Source of the DNA: Metaphire vulgaris
Taxonomy: Eukaryota > Annelida > Clitellata > Crassiclitellata > Megascolecidae
Direction: 5' to 3'
NCBI GenBank assembly: GCA_018105865.1
Contig: CM030836.1
Location: 21,314,443-21,378,442, forward strand
Length of the DNA: 64,000 nt
Of the stretch, positions 1 through 11,322 are shown in pieces; within the stretch, counting starts at the first letter, position 1, and every line of letters starts with the position of its first letter. The notes below the pieces were generated by a model. It worked only from the letters and a program-made list of their open reading frames with translations, made no database searches and was not told where the DNA came from. A program made the translations under genes and the position numbers.

Positions 1-378
1 ATAATGTTTTATATTTGAAATGGATCTGTTTTATAATAAAATATTGAGAGTTAACTTTTCATCGGTTACAAGGGCGATTTATTTGTGACACCCTGTGCGT
101 TGTTTATGCCTTCAAATTAAGTGATTAAGTCAGTCGACCTCTCCCTGCTCCTCTCCCCCTCCTCGCCCGCGCTCCATAGACTGCCGAGCACTGGCTTCAT
201 ATAAGGGCCGTAATCAACAGCTTCCCCCAATGACCCCCATCAGTCTTTGGAAGTTGACAACAGCAGCAGCAGCAGCAGCAGCCAAAGCGAACGAAGAGTA
301 ATAAGGAATCAGTAGAAGTGTCCATCGGAAGAGGATCCAGAATAGACCGGATCATATCATCACTGACATTCGGAACTA

Positions 379-420
<42 letters not shown>

Positions 421-512
421 TGCCTATAGAAACACACGTCTACACATTTGACGCAGTCGGTTGATTCGTCTTTATTGTTCTTCAGAGTTTTGATGAACAA
501 GAAGAGATCGAG
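1..512 (+). promoter_or_regulatory. Upstream region and 5' UTR of the first ankyrin gene
   Basis: No coding sequence is seen. The stretch precedes the ATG at 513. It holds a short CAG-repeat tract near 260-281 and a (CGA)n tract at about 380-421 that probably lies in the 5' UTR. No convincing TATA box or initiator could be chosen. The repeats encode polyserine when read on the minus strand, which produces a meaningless ORF there. Confidence 0.4.
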
Positions 513-3500
513 ATGAAATCGCGTTTTGTGAAGATGTTTCGTCGTAAAATCGTCCGATCTGAAACAAACTTCGACCTCGGATCGACGGAAGCGGAACCGC
601 GTCTCGTCCGGAAACCGGCGAAGAAGTTCGTCCGAACGCCGCGGCGGCGACGGCGGCTGCAGAGGAGCGAGTCCCTGTCGGCATCGGGGATCCCTGGGAC
701 CGGCGGCGGCGGCGGCGGCGGCGGGTCGAGACGCCGCCGCCCAACTCACTACGCCCCCTTCGCTTCCCGCTTGTCGCGTCTCGGACGCCAGCTGTCCCAG
801 GCGGTGGACGACAGAGACTCGGCGAAGGTGCGCCAGATCCTCGAATCAGTCGGAGACGCGGCGGATGAGTTGGAAGACGTCGACGGAATGCTGCACTCGG
901 CCTGCGAAAACAGGGACCTGGCGACGACGGCCGTCCTGTTGCGCTACGGGGCGTCGCCGAACACGATGCCCGGCAGCAGGGACTGTGCCCCCATCCACAT
1001 CGCCGTCCGCAAAAACTGTCTCGGCATCGCCTCCCTGTTGCTCAGCCACGGCTCATATCCCAACATCGGAAGTAAGTTCGAGAAACGAACTCCGCTGCAC
1101 ATCGCCAGCACCCTCGGCAGCAGCGAAATGGTGTCGTTCCTTCTGGAAAACAACGCCAAGGTCGACCAGGGCGACATCTACGGGTCGACCGCCCTGCATA
1201 TGGCCGCTCGAATGGGTCACGTGGCGGTCACGAGGGCGCTTCTCGACGGCGGCGCCGGGGTGGACGTGTACAACAACGACGGATGGACGGCGCTCCACCT
1301 GGCGGCGGAGAGTGGAAACATCGCAGTCGTCAGACTTCTACTCGAGAGAAACGCCTTCGTCGACGGTCAGACTCGCTTCGGAAGGACGCCGCTGCAGTGG
1401 GCGAGCACCCGCGGCCATCTGCAAGTCGTCGAAGTCCTACTCGATCACCGAGCGAAAGCGACGATCTCTGACGTAAACGGCAGAACAGCCATCGACCACG
1501 CCGTCAACGATGGCGTACGAGCGGCCCTCGCGGCGGCGGCGGCGGCCTCGGCGGCGGCCTCGGCTGCAGGCGGCGGCGGCGAAGAAGACACGAGGACCGG
1601 AGGCAGGAGCAGGGCTCCGTCGACCATCGGAAGACTCGTAAACATCGACAGCAGATCGCGAAAGGAGCTCTGTTCGTCGGGACACATCTCGAGACAGACG
1701 CTGGCGCAAGAGGAGGAGAAGGAGGATAGAAGGAGGAGGAGAGGAGGAGGAGGAGGAGGAGGAGAAGGAGGAGAGAATCATCTGAGGAGGCGATTGGAGG
1801 CGGGGGGAGGAGTTGCCTCTGTTCTAAAGCAAGACCTGCAGCATTCGCTGCAGTGTCGTCACTACAGCAGCAGTTGGGCCGACTGTCGATCGACGGACGC
1901 AGACAGCGGTCGAGGCAGTTCGAGGGCCTCATCGTCCGTCGGCGGGACTCTTAATCGCTCCAAGGACGGCGGCAGCCTCGCCCGCCACTCGGAGCTTCGC
2001 GGTCCCTCCCTTCTCCTCCTTCTCGACGGGGGCGCCGATTGGGACGACGGCGGCGGCGCAGACAGCCTCGAACACCTGGCCGCTGTACCGGAAGTGGCTG
2101 CAGCCGAAGACGCCCGGAAGAGGGAAGCGGAGACAGGGAGTCCGGCGGTGCCGTCGAAACAGAGCCTCAGCCGCTGTCGAAGTCAGCTGAAGAAACTGAG
2201 AGACGTTTTCCAACTGAGGACTCTGACTTTGGAGCGGGGCATGGGGATGGTCGTCAAGGAGACGAACGCGGCCCTCGACGACGGATCTCTCCGGTCCATG
2301 AGGAACGCCCTTCGGTCCACCCGATCGGCCGTCCAGTCGATGCAGTCCGTAGTCGATGAATTCCGGATCCAGTTCGACGCCAGACTCAGCATCGCAGAGA
2401 GGGACATTTCGGCGTTTGTTTCGACCGGCGACCATCTCCCTCCACCAGACCCTTTCCACGTCTTCTTCCACTTCCTGGTTTCCCACGTCGCTCGTTACAT
2501 GGACGGATGGAGTCGCCTGATCCAGGGCCTCTGTCTCCCGATCGACTGGGAGTGTGAGGTCCTCAGGGCGGTCACCAAGGCGGCGGCGGCGGCGGTGAGC
2601 GAAGGACCCCGGCGCCTCAGTCGTTCGACGGGGGACATGGTCGGGCCCCTGGGCGATCACGACGGGGGCCTGGTCGTCGACCTGTCCGTCTGTGCCGTCA
2701 GCTGCGTCCATCGACATCTGACGGAGGTCGGCCGAGTGAAGGAGGTCGTCCGTAGAATCCTGGAACTCATGAACGACGTCTTCGAAGACGATTCTTTTCG
2801 AGTTGTTGTGAAAAACTTCGTTCGTCTCCTGTCTTCGATCAACGCTTACGGAGATATCTCGGGTAAGACTCTCAACATTCCTATAAAGTTTGTCTGCAAA
2901 AAAACTTAGAAAATAACAAGTTTAAACACTGGCAGTCTGAAAGCAAAAAGTATTTAATGGCTTCCGACAATAAGGCGGCAAACACGATGACGTCACTAGT
3001 GTCGGTAAGTAAGTTGGTGATTGTTCAGGAGACTGACAAAAATAAGAAAGGAAATCCCTGATTTACTTTGACTACGAAGAAATGGCGTCTTCATGTCGCT
3101 AATTAGACTTCACTCAACAACAGAAGACAACAACGGAAGCGAATATTCTTGTGAATCGATTGAAAGAGACCGTGTCTCAGGGTCCTTTGACTGTGACTAA
3201 TTAGCTTCTCTGGTCATCGTTGAATCTTGGCTTTTGACATTAAATCATGACATTAGACACTGTTCCATGTCAACAGATACAACAGAGTTAAATAGAAACA
3301 ACCCATTTCCTCCTGTCTAGTCACTACAGCCTACATTGGTATAGACAAAGAAGGCGTTGCTTGTCCAAAAACGGGCATCACCGCTTTTTCACACTTTACC
3401 TGTATATCTTAAAAATACTTTTTTGAAAACTTCAGAACTTTTTTGATGACAATTTTTCTGAAATGTAAACTTTCAGACATTTTAGGAGCCCGTAACTTCT

Positions 3501-3552
3501 CTGTCAAATGGTCCGAAATTTCTCTCGACGGGCCTCTACTACTACTACTAGT

Positions 3553-3638
<86 letters not shown>

Positions 3639-3845
3639 GCTACTACTGCTGCTGCTGCTGCTGCCACCACCACCACTGCTGCTGCTGCTGCTGCTGCCAC
3701 ACCACCACCACCACCACCACCACCACCACCGCCACCGCCACCACCACCACCACCACCACCACCACCACCACCACCACCACCTGCACCACCGCCACCGCCA
3801 CCGCCACCACCACCACCGCCACCGCCACCACCACCACCACCACCA

Positions 3846-3877
<32 letters not shown>

Positions 3878-5472
3878 ACCACCACCACCACCACCACCAC
3901 CACCACCACCACCACCACCACCACCACCACCACCACCACCACCACCACCACCACCACCACTGCCACCACCACCACCACCACCACCACCACCACCACCACC
4001 ACCACCACCACCACCACCACCACCACCACCACCACCACCACCACCACCACCACCACCACCACCACCACCACCACCACCACCACACCACCACTGCTGCCAC
4101 CACCACCACTGCCACCACCACCACCACCACCACCCACCACCACCACCACCACCACCACCACCACCACCACCACCACCACCACCACCACCACTGCCACCAC
4201 CACCACCACCACCACCACCACTGCTGCCACCACCACTGCCACCACCACTACTGCTACCACTACTACCACCACCACCACCACCACCACTACTACTACCACT
4301 GCCACTACTACTACTACTACTGCTACTACTACTTTGGCCACTACATGGGCGTCAGTTGAAACTGATCATTGAGTTTGATGTGTGTATTTCCATTGGTCGT
4401 AATGCGTTTATGTGTAAGTTGAGGGTCACCAAGTGCACTTTGCCCCACGCAATGTGCACTTGGCCTATATGAGCAACATGGCCGGTACACTGCGCGTCTA
4501 TGGAGGTGCTGTAGGTATCTATGCAGCACTGTCTGCTTCCTTGCCTCCCTTATTAACTCATCACTTAATTGGCTCGACAGCATGCCATGTGTTGCAGACT
4601 GCGGCTGAGGTTTTAAACTTTATTTTAAAGCCAAAGGTTTGATTGGTATCTTATGATAAATTTTTATCTAATTATCATCCGTATCCGGATCCTTTTAAAT
4701 ATTATTCTTGAAAAATAACGAAATTATTCTGTTAGGTAAAAGCATGATCGAGAGGTTCTTTGTTGAACAGGTGACCGTAATAAAAAAAGTGCGTTCGCTA
4801 TAAATACTCCGATTGGGTCAATTATTTCTAACACTTAAACGCTGTGTGTCATCGGCTCTTTTATAAAAAGCGTCTACGACGGAATGAATCGCCAGGTGCG
4901 CTGTTGCAATTTAGACAATTACGACATTCCAGCAAAGGTAATCGTCGTCGGCGGCTATTAATAGCAACGGCGTCACAGTGACGTCATCGCTATTTCTGTC
5001 CTTCGTGGAACAGTTCTTCCGTCATTGATGATGGCTGTTTTTAGGAATGTAGAGATATAGGTCTGCTGAGGTACTGATGTAGAGGTACGGAAGTAGAGGT
5101 ACGGATGTCTTTAGGCGCAATGCTGTTATTTCAGCTGACTTTTTCGACGATTACTGCGCGATGGTCGTGAAGATTTTGGGTCAGAGTTCGACCTTTTCTG
5201 CTTCGGAACTTTCGACCCGTCTTCCTTCGTCCGAATGGAATGCCATTTCGCCCGCCGACCCATCGGGTCATGACGTAACCGGAACATCCGTCTATGACGT
5301 AATGATGACGTGGAAGAGGAAAGTGACGACTGGAGAGGGAGAGTCCCGTGTCCTGGACGGAATCACCGATCTGCTGGTTGCACTCATCGACCTCGGACGT
5401 GAAGATCTTGTCAGTCGATATTGGACAGCGGCGCTGAATAGAAGATTGGCACCTAACATCTCCGGTCTTTGA
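513..5472 (+). CDS. Ankyrin-repeat protein with C-terminal death-domain-like module
   Basis: Two coding exons, 513-2862 and 5135-5472, give about 895 residues. The first ends at a GGTAAGA donor with one base left over. The second follows the acceptor TGCTGTTATTTCAG and restores the frame. The N-terminus (to about residue 85) is basic with a glycine tract. About seven ankyrin repeats span residues ~90-335, with typical TPLHIA, TALHMAA and TALHLAAESGN cores. A low-complexity Ala/Gly/Arg/Ser region follows (~340-480), then a predicted helical region (~580-780). Exon 2 opens with DFFDDYCAMVVKILG and includes VYDVMMTWKRK and ALIDLGREDLV, which resemble helices of a death domain. Ankyrin plus death-domain architectures usually act as adaptors in immune or apoptotic signalling; that role here is inference. 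The closest named family is uncertain. The ATG at 513 opens the frame and has no competing upstream start. A same-strand paralogue lies at 8653. Confidence 0.8.
3538..4335 (+). repeat. ~800 bp CTA/CTG/CAC triplet-repeat array
   Basis: An almost uninterrupted run of trinucleotides: CTA units, then CTG, then mostly CAC/CCA with CGC interruptions, ending again in CTA. It lies inside the single intron of the ankyrin/death-domain gene. The long ORFs across it (poly-Thr, poly-His, poly-Trp, poly-Val) are repeat artefacts in all frames and not genes. Confidence 0.97.
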
Positions 5473-5641
5473 AACCAGACTCCAGGCCTTGGGGAATTGA
5501 CTTGCCTGGTTAAAATTTGGTAATTTAAAATGTCAAAGTTGTGTCAGTGCTGGATTTAGGGTGATTTTGTGCTTTTGGTGGGGAGGGGAGTGGTGGGGAT
5601 GGGAGCATCGCCCGCTCCTATCAGGCCTGTATAAAACACTG
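5468..5641. mobile_element. Miniature inverted-repeat element, CAGTGTTTTATACAGGCC family
   Basis: The right end reads CAGGCCTGTATAAAACACTG, the reverse complement of left ends seen elsewhere in the window (39382, 57260, 59750). The left end here is decayed (CCAGACTCCAGGCC). The interior shares CAGTGCTGG...GATTTTG with the copy at 57260. It begins at the last codons of the ankyrin/death-domain gene, so it probably forms part of the 3' UTR. An AATAAA at 5855-5860 may be the polyadenylation signal. Confidence 0.6.
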
Positions 5642-6197
5642 TCCGAAACCAAGGCAGCGCCTAATGGGCAGGTTGCGTTGAAAGCAAGGATATTGGATGA
5701 AGGCTTAAATCATTTGCCGAACAAACTGCCATCACTTAATAAATTAATTGCCATTAATTGTTTAATTAGGGTTTCAGACAGTGAGAATTCTTGATCAGTA
5801 TTTACTAGTCTCTTTTATTGTGTACTATTTATTATTATTTAACATTTGTCAGAAAATAAATGAATGCCACAAATATCTTTAGCGAATCATCGTCGAAGCA
5901 ATTTTTGGACGCGTGCTATTTGCCGGGCAATGGAGAGGGCGCAAATCCTGGTAGACCGTGGGCCTAACTGCTTCATGCCGTCATTGAGACTAACAGTGAT
6001 TAACTTATTTGGCAAGATGAAGCAATTAGCCTTCTCCTCTCCCTCACTGTTATGACGCTGCAGTAATGCCACTCAGATTTTTAGGGGATAATTTATTATT
6101 GTACGCCTATGCAATAAAAATTGTCTGGGCGTAACGACATTTGTAGAATAAAAGGTACAGCGGCAGCACATGCTTCACAAGAGGCAAAATATTATCG
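5642..6197. other. Non-coding stretch, nothing recognised apart from a possible polyA signal
   Basis: AT-rich intergenic or 3' UTR sequence. AATAAA at 5855-5860 may end the first ankyrin gene. The short ORFs here show no family features. Confidence 0.4.
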
Positions 6198-6271
6198 TGG
6201 CCCGTATGGGGATCGAACCCACGACCTTCGCGTTATTAGCACGACGCTCTAACCAACTGAGCTAACGGGCC
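6198..6271 (-). tRNA. trnI-AAU: tRNA-Ile (anticodon AAU)
   Basis: The minus strand folds as a complete 74-nt cloverleaf. The acceptor stem GGCCCGT pairs perfectly with ACGGGCC, followed by discriminator A. The D stem is GCTC/GAGC, the anticodon stem TCGTG/CGCGA, the anticodon loop CTAATAA (AAT) and the T arm GTGGG-TTCGATC-CCCAT. Box A TAGCTCAGTTGG and box B GGTTCGATCC match polymerase III promoter consensus. The sequence is very close to metazoan nuclear tRNA-Ile-AAT. CCA is not encoded and there is no intron, as expected. Confidence 0.97.
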
Positions 6272-8510
6272 ACTTGTACAATGTCACCATGCGATCATAG
6301 AGAGAGAGAATGCAATTGATAAGGCAAACGATCAATCTGCGCTATCAAAGACCTTGAAAATAGAAGGCTCAGATGTCTTTCAATCTTCTCTCCCCTCCGC
6401 CGATAGCTGTGGGTTCCAGGAGAGAATCAAAACTGAATTTCAACCTGAGCAGGACTTTTAGAGAATCAAGAACTGAATCCTACAAAGAGATTCGATCTCT
6501 AGTTTCATTCCAAGAAGTGGCATTTTCCGCGCAGAGCATGTCTTCATACAGGGCGATGTAACGTTATTAACCCCTTAACTGGGGATCCCGGATATATCCG
6601 TCCATTTTACATTGAGTTACAGTTAAATAAACGGTTAAGGGGTTAAGAACTTTTAAGATTATCTGGTTCAGCGTGTATCACATTGCTTTAACTACTACGT
6701 CACTACAACAGAAATAAATTCGCCATGCAACGTAAAAGCCAATGTAAGCCGACGATTGAACAGTCGATCGGTGCAGAGATGTGCAATTATTTTAGCGTAT
6801 TTGACAAATTCTTGGATGTAAAGTACATTTTTGTTGTCCCTACATTAACTGCTTCAAACTTTCATAGAATAATCAATATAGCATGGCTCAACCTTGTTCT
6901 ACAATCTACATGGTTCGATATAGGCTGGCATGCCTATACAGGATTCGATATAGGCCATCTCATAGGCCTACAACGCTATGAATTCTTCCAACAATCTACT
7001 CCCCCTCATCAAAATAAAATTTCAAATAATAACAATCATTCATTGTCCATAAAATTCAATGTCACTCCCTGGATTATGCCAATCATCGCTTGGCTTCGTC
7101 GCTTCATCGAATCACTAAAAATGTCACGAGGAAAGCATTTCGAATAAATAAAGACTGCACTGTTCGATAGCTGCCAACGATCGATTGGTTCCAAATAGGT
7201 CTCCAGTACGGACGAACTCTTATGCTGATTAATGTTTTCTGCTGTATTGTTTTTCCACTTGGTCAGTATATGCACATGACCGTACGCGGTTTGACCATCA
7301 AACAACATAGACTTTGACAACAATTCACTTGTATTAGCTGTGTACTTTGAAGTACTTGTTGCAATGGACAGTAGGCCCGTAAGGCAAGTATACTCACTAT
7401 GCTGTGGGGTCAGCATACTGCAATCAAACATTAGATGTTTGGTGTTTTTACGGACCAAAGTCCAGAATTAAAAACAAACACTTGAAACAACACACGACAT
7501 AGCTAGGTTCGTCGAATGTTCTAATTGCAAATTCCATAGAGATGTTATCATTTAGACGTAGATATCTAGGTGACTAGGGTACAGGATTTGTCGAATGCTT
7601 GAGAAAAACCGTATAAATCGAGCCAAGAGCGCTTGTCAATGTCAACACATAAGAGGCGTTATATAGTCTGAAATTTGAATGGAAATCAACGAACAACATT
7701 TTCTACTTTCTCCTTTGAAACGCCTGTCGCGTAGTGAGTAAGTAAGTAAGTAAGTAGTCTCGTAGAGTCGACAGTTGCTCGTATCTTGTACCGTTTGACA
7801 GCGAACCTAAGGAGTGCGCAACCCCATCTACGGTTTTTGTGGGTGAGTATAAATGCCATTTCACTCATTGGCAATCATTTTCTCGCTTGTTGTAAACGCT
7901 TCAATAGTAAATTGACTGCATGCGCTGGTATTTTCAAGCGTACAGCGCATTTTATTAAGAGAAACGTGTTAAGAGGGAAGTTAAAGGAGGATAATAATAA
8001 TAGTTATGCACTTCTATAGTTAAACGTAAATTCTTATTAGGCCTAATTGTCAGCGTTGCACACAATTATTATGTGAAAAATTAATGTTTTTGGAATGATA
8101 AAGAAGCATGGAGGGCGCCACAAGCCAAATATTGGGTGGGCCAACAAGGCCTGTTTGAAATTGGACAATGCAAGGACTAGTGCTACAGTAGGCTATAGAT
8201 ATGCAAAAATTCAGAAGAGTGATGAAACGAATTAAAAGTTGAAAGAAGTGCAATGCAAAGATGTTTCTGTGTCGTGATATTTATCGGTCATTTAATTGGC
8301 ATTTTGAAATCCAAGATAACTTCTCTTTACACACAAGAATGCAGTACGCATGACCGTGGGGAGGGGGGCTTGTGGGTGGGTGTCCTGGGGCCTTGAGGGA
8401 GCTGGTTCAGTCGGTCAGGTAGTCGCCAGTAATTCTTTACTCTGCTGTTGGTCAACTCTTCCGCAAAACAATGCTAGAGAAACTGAAAAGACAAGAACAA
8501 TCAGAGGAAA
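6272..8510. other. Intergenic sequence between tRNA and second ankyrin gene
   Basis: No gene recognised. It contains an 80 bp TTAA-flanked element (6567-6646), a short (AAGT)n run near 7736-7755, and AT-rich unique sequence. ORFs at 6725-7147 and 7036-7458 have no recognisable motif and overlap each other on opposite strands. Confidence 0.4.
6567..6646 (+). mobile_element. 80 bp TTAA-bounded miniature element, copy 1
   Basis: Bounded by TTAA on both sides, with inverted ends TTAACCCCTTAAC and GTTAAGGGGTTAA and an internal palindrome GGATATATCC. It is the same length as copies at 56727-56806 and 58334-58413, and differs from the first of these by about one base. TTAA duplication and CCC-type ends fit a piggyBac-type MITE. 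Confidence 0.75.
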
Positions 8511-8555
8511 TAATAATAATAATAATAAATAATAATAATAATAATAATAATAATA

Positions 8556-8623
<68 letters not shown>
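8511..8623. repeat. (AAT)n/(ATT)n microsatellite
   Basis: About 112 bp of AAT that switches to ATT, ending about 30 bp upstream of the ATG of the second ankyrin gene. Confidence 0.95.
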
Positions 8624-8652
8624 GAGGACGGTTATTGTAGACGGCGATCAGA

Positions 8653-9668
8653 ATGAATCTCCGTGTTTTGCGTCGAAGACATCCGAGGAAGAAGGAGGAG
8701 GAGGAGAAGGCGTCGCCAGGGCAGAGGCGACGGCGCTTAGGTGTGGCGGGCGATCCGCCGGGCAGCAGCGATCGTCTGCTGATGGCCGTCTGCGCCGGAG
8801 ACGCAGGCGACATCCGGAAGACGCTAGACGACACGGAAGCCCGCTGTTACGTCACACCGGAGATTCTCAGCTGCGCATGCGCCACCGGAAATGTCCTGTC
8901 GGTGACGATTCTGCTGGAGCACGGCAGCAGCGGCGTCACGACGGTGGTCAATTCGACGGACGGAGGAAGAGGCGAAGCGCCGGTCCACTGGGCGGTCAGA
9001 CGGGGATCGACGGTCATCATCAGGATGCTCATGGAAGCCAACGCAGACATCAACGCTCAGACGAAATACGAACGAAAGACGCCGCTCCACCTGGCGACCG
9101 CCATGAGAAAACTTCACGTCGTCCGGTTTCTCCTCAACTGCAGCACAGTAGACGTCAACAGGACGGACATCTACGGATCGACGCCTCTCCACGTAGCCTC
9201 CGAGGTCGGCTTTTCCAACGGAGTGGACGCTCTGCTCCAGTCGAACGCCGATCCGGACGTCTTCAACCGGAGCGGATGGACTCCGCTGCACATAGCCGCT
9301 GCCAACGGCCAGGCATCCATCGCCGAGCAGTTGGTCGTCGGCGCCGGGGCGAATGTCGATCGCCAGAACCAGTTCGGTCGAACGGCGCTGCACTCTGGGC
9401 ATGCTCCGCCGGACACGCGGCCATCGTTCGACTCCTACTGAAGCACGGAGCGAGCGTCGAAGTCGACGACAGACACGGCAAGAGGGCGGTCGACCACGCC
9501 GCTACGGAGGAGATCAGGCGACTGGTGGAGGAGACCACCGGAGCCGAAGCAGTCCGTTTCTCCGTCTTCTCTCATCATCGGAACTCCGGAGGGATGGACT
9601 ACTCGACCGCAACAGCGCAACTGAGGCGGCCGATCGAAACAATCGACGGACAGGAGGACGACGAATAA
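8653..9668 (+). CDS. Ankyrin-repeat protein, shorter paralogue of the first gene, frame broken once
   Basis: Starts at ATG 8653 (MNLRVLRRRHPRKK) and runs through about six ankyrin repeats with EAPVHWAVRRG, KTPLHLATAM, STPLHVASEVG and WTPLHIAAANGQ. At about 9394 the frame breaks in the middle of a repeat. The repeat resumes at once in another frame with WACSAGHAAIVRLLLKHGA and continues to a TAA at 9666-9668, so one base appears to be missing. Shared wording with the gene at 513 (DIYGST; N-G-R-T or H-G-K-R followed by DHA at the end of the array) shows the two are paralogues. This copy lacks the long helical region and the death-domain exon. An AATAAA overlaps the stop codon. It may be a functional gene hit by an assembly indel, or a recent pseudogene. 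No specific function can be assigned beyond protein binding. Confidence 0.7.
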
Positions 9669-10269
9669 AGACACTGGACGCGCTCCCCCCCCTCGTCGTC
9701 GACGTCGTCTCTGGATGAGATCTGGCCATCGGACTATAGACACTCAGTGGCTCTAGGATCCGAACGACTGCTCAGGTGAAGACGTTCGAAAGTGTTTCAA
9801 GGCCAAGAGCATCACTCGCGCCGTCGGCCGGCGAAGGAGGAGGAGGAGGAGAGGGAATAGCCTGTGGCCCTCCTCAATCTCTCTCTCTCTCTCTCTCTCT
9901 CAAAAATTTGCATAATAATTCCGGTTGGTGTGTTAACTGTTAAAGCTTCCGGCTTTTCAACCAAAAGGGGTAGGTGAAGGACGCCATGTTTTAAAGGGAA
10001 ATGCAAGGTCAGCGTTGTCAGACGAGCCTCATGCAGATCTGAGCAACGGGTATACAATCCTCACAAAACAGTCTTCAATTCAAGAAGACATTAGACATCG
10101 AAATCACCGAAAAATCAACAGAAAGTTCTCAATCATAATGACTCTGGATTCGATGGCAAAGGATCTGAACTGAGACTTAAGCCAAGGTCACATAGTGTAG
10201 ATGTCAAAGACTACGATTCACACAGGACGACGAAATCAATGCACAGACTCAATACAATACGATCGGAAG

Positions 10270-10334
10270 GGGAATTTTGAGGTTGGGTGTGGGGGGGGGA
10301 GTCTCCCCTCCTAACAGGTCTGTATAAAACACTG
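10270..10334. mobile_element. Right end of CAGTGTTTTATACAGGCC-family element
   Basis: Contains GGAGTCTCCCCTCCTAACAG followed by GTCTGTATAAAACACTG, which matches right ends at 5641 and 57665. The left half is not recognisable here. Confidence 0.5.
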
Positions 10335-11303
10335 AAAGCAGCCTCAAACATCTGATGAAGAACCTGCAATAAACAGCGAGGAAATAAAGAAAGCATAGAC
10401 GATTAACAGAACCACTGTAATGCCAGAATAGTACCTACTTAAATTTCAAACTGACAATGTTAGCATAAAGATATTCTATAAAGGAAACTTTTCTAGCATG
10501 TTGCATTTGTAAAACGTTGCATTATTCGGACAGAATTTAAATAGGCTACGAAATAAAAGTCGTCATGTATTCAAACGACTAAGCGCTGAACTTCTATAGC
10601 GCCACTATAATTTATTTCTTAAAACTTTATATATAAGTCGAAACGTGGTCATTAATTATAAGTGAATCAATTCGTTTATTTAGCTTTTTATTGCAAATGT
10701 AAAAGGTCTTATGACCAAAATATCAATAATCATATCGTCATTAGGGGGATTTAGGCCTAATAGGCTGCTCTATAGCGTTTATCATTGCGGAGCTAAATCA
10801 TTCGACGATCAAAATATCGGTCGCTTTGACTTCATCTCTAGCAATGCAGCAACTCAAAACTCTCTGTGCAAACTCAACTCTTCACAACTTCGACAGTTCT
10901 TTTACTCCCCCACGGGCTATTAATTAAGGGGGTGCCTCGATTTGTGTGCACTGCAAATTCCATTTGGCCGAAGAGGATTTTGGTCGCTTCTTATGCGATC
11001 ATGATAAGGCTTGCCATTGACTGCATGGCCCGGTCGGTGCTTCTATTATTCTATAGGCCTACCGTATAAAGTGGCTGCAGTGGCGCTATAGAAATTGATT
11101 AGACTGCATATCACAGAATCTCGGATATCAATCTATTAGATCAATAAAAGCGCCAGCTTCTGCCGACATCGTCATCACTGAACTTCTATTTTAATAATGC
11201 CCTTCAGTGGCGTAGTCAATAAGGTTCCGAAACAGGCCCGTCGAGGGGGGGGGCAAATGCCCAGGAGCCCGACGATCTGTAGGCGGCCCGGACGGGCCCG
11301 CAA

Positions 11304-11322
11304 TTAGGGTTAGGTTAGGGTT
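11304..11322 (+). repeat. Short telomere-like tract
   Basis: TTAGGGTTAGGTTAGGG: three degenerate TTAGGG units inside GC-rich repetitive sequence. This is too short to be more than an interstitial remnant or chance. Confidence 0.35.

Noticed and set aside
1929..2717. 262-codon minus-strand ORF opposite the ankyrin gene
   Set aside because: GC-rich antisense shadow with no motif; the plus frame has ankyrin repeats and correct splicing.
3443..4372. 309-codon and other long ORFs of poly-Thr, poly-His or poly-Trp
   Set aside because: They are translations of a triplet repeat, open in many frames on both strands, and lie in an intron.
7036..7458. 140-codon minus ORF
   Set aside because: Overlaps another random ORF on the plus strand, no recognisable motif, AT-rich.
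11304..11322. Telomeric sequence or chromosome end
   Set aside because: Only three degenerate units, with genes continuing on both sides.
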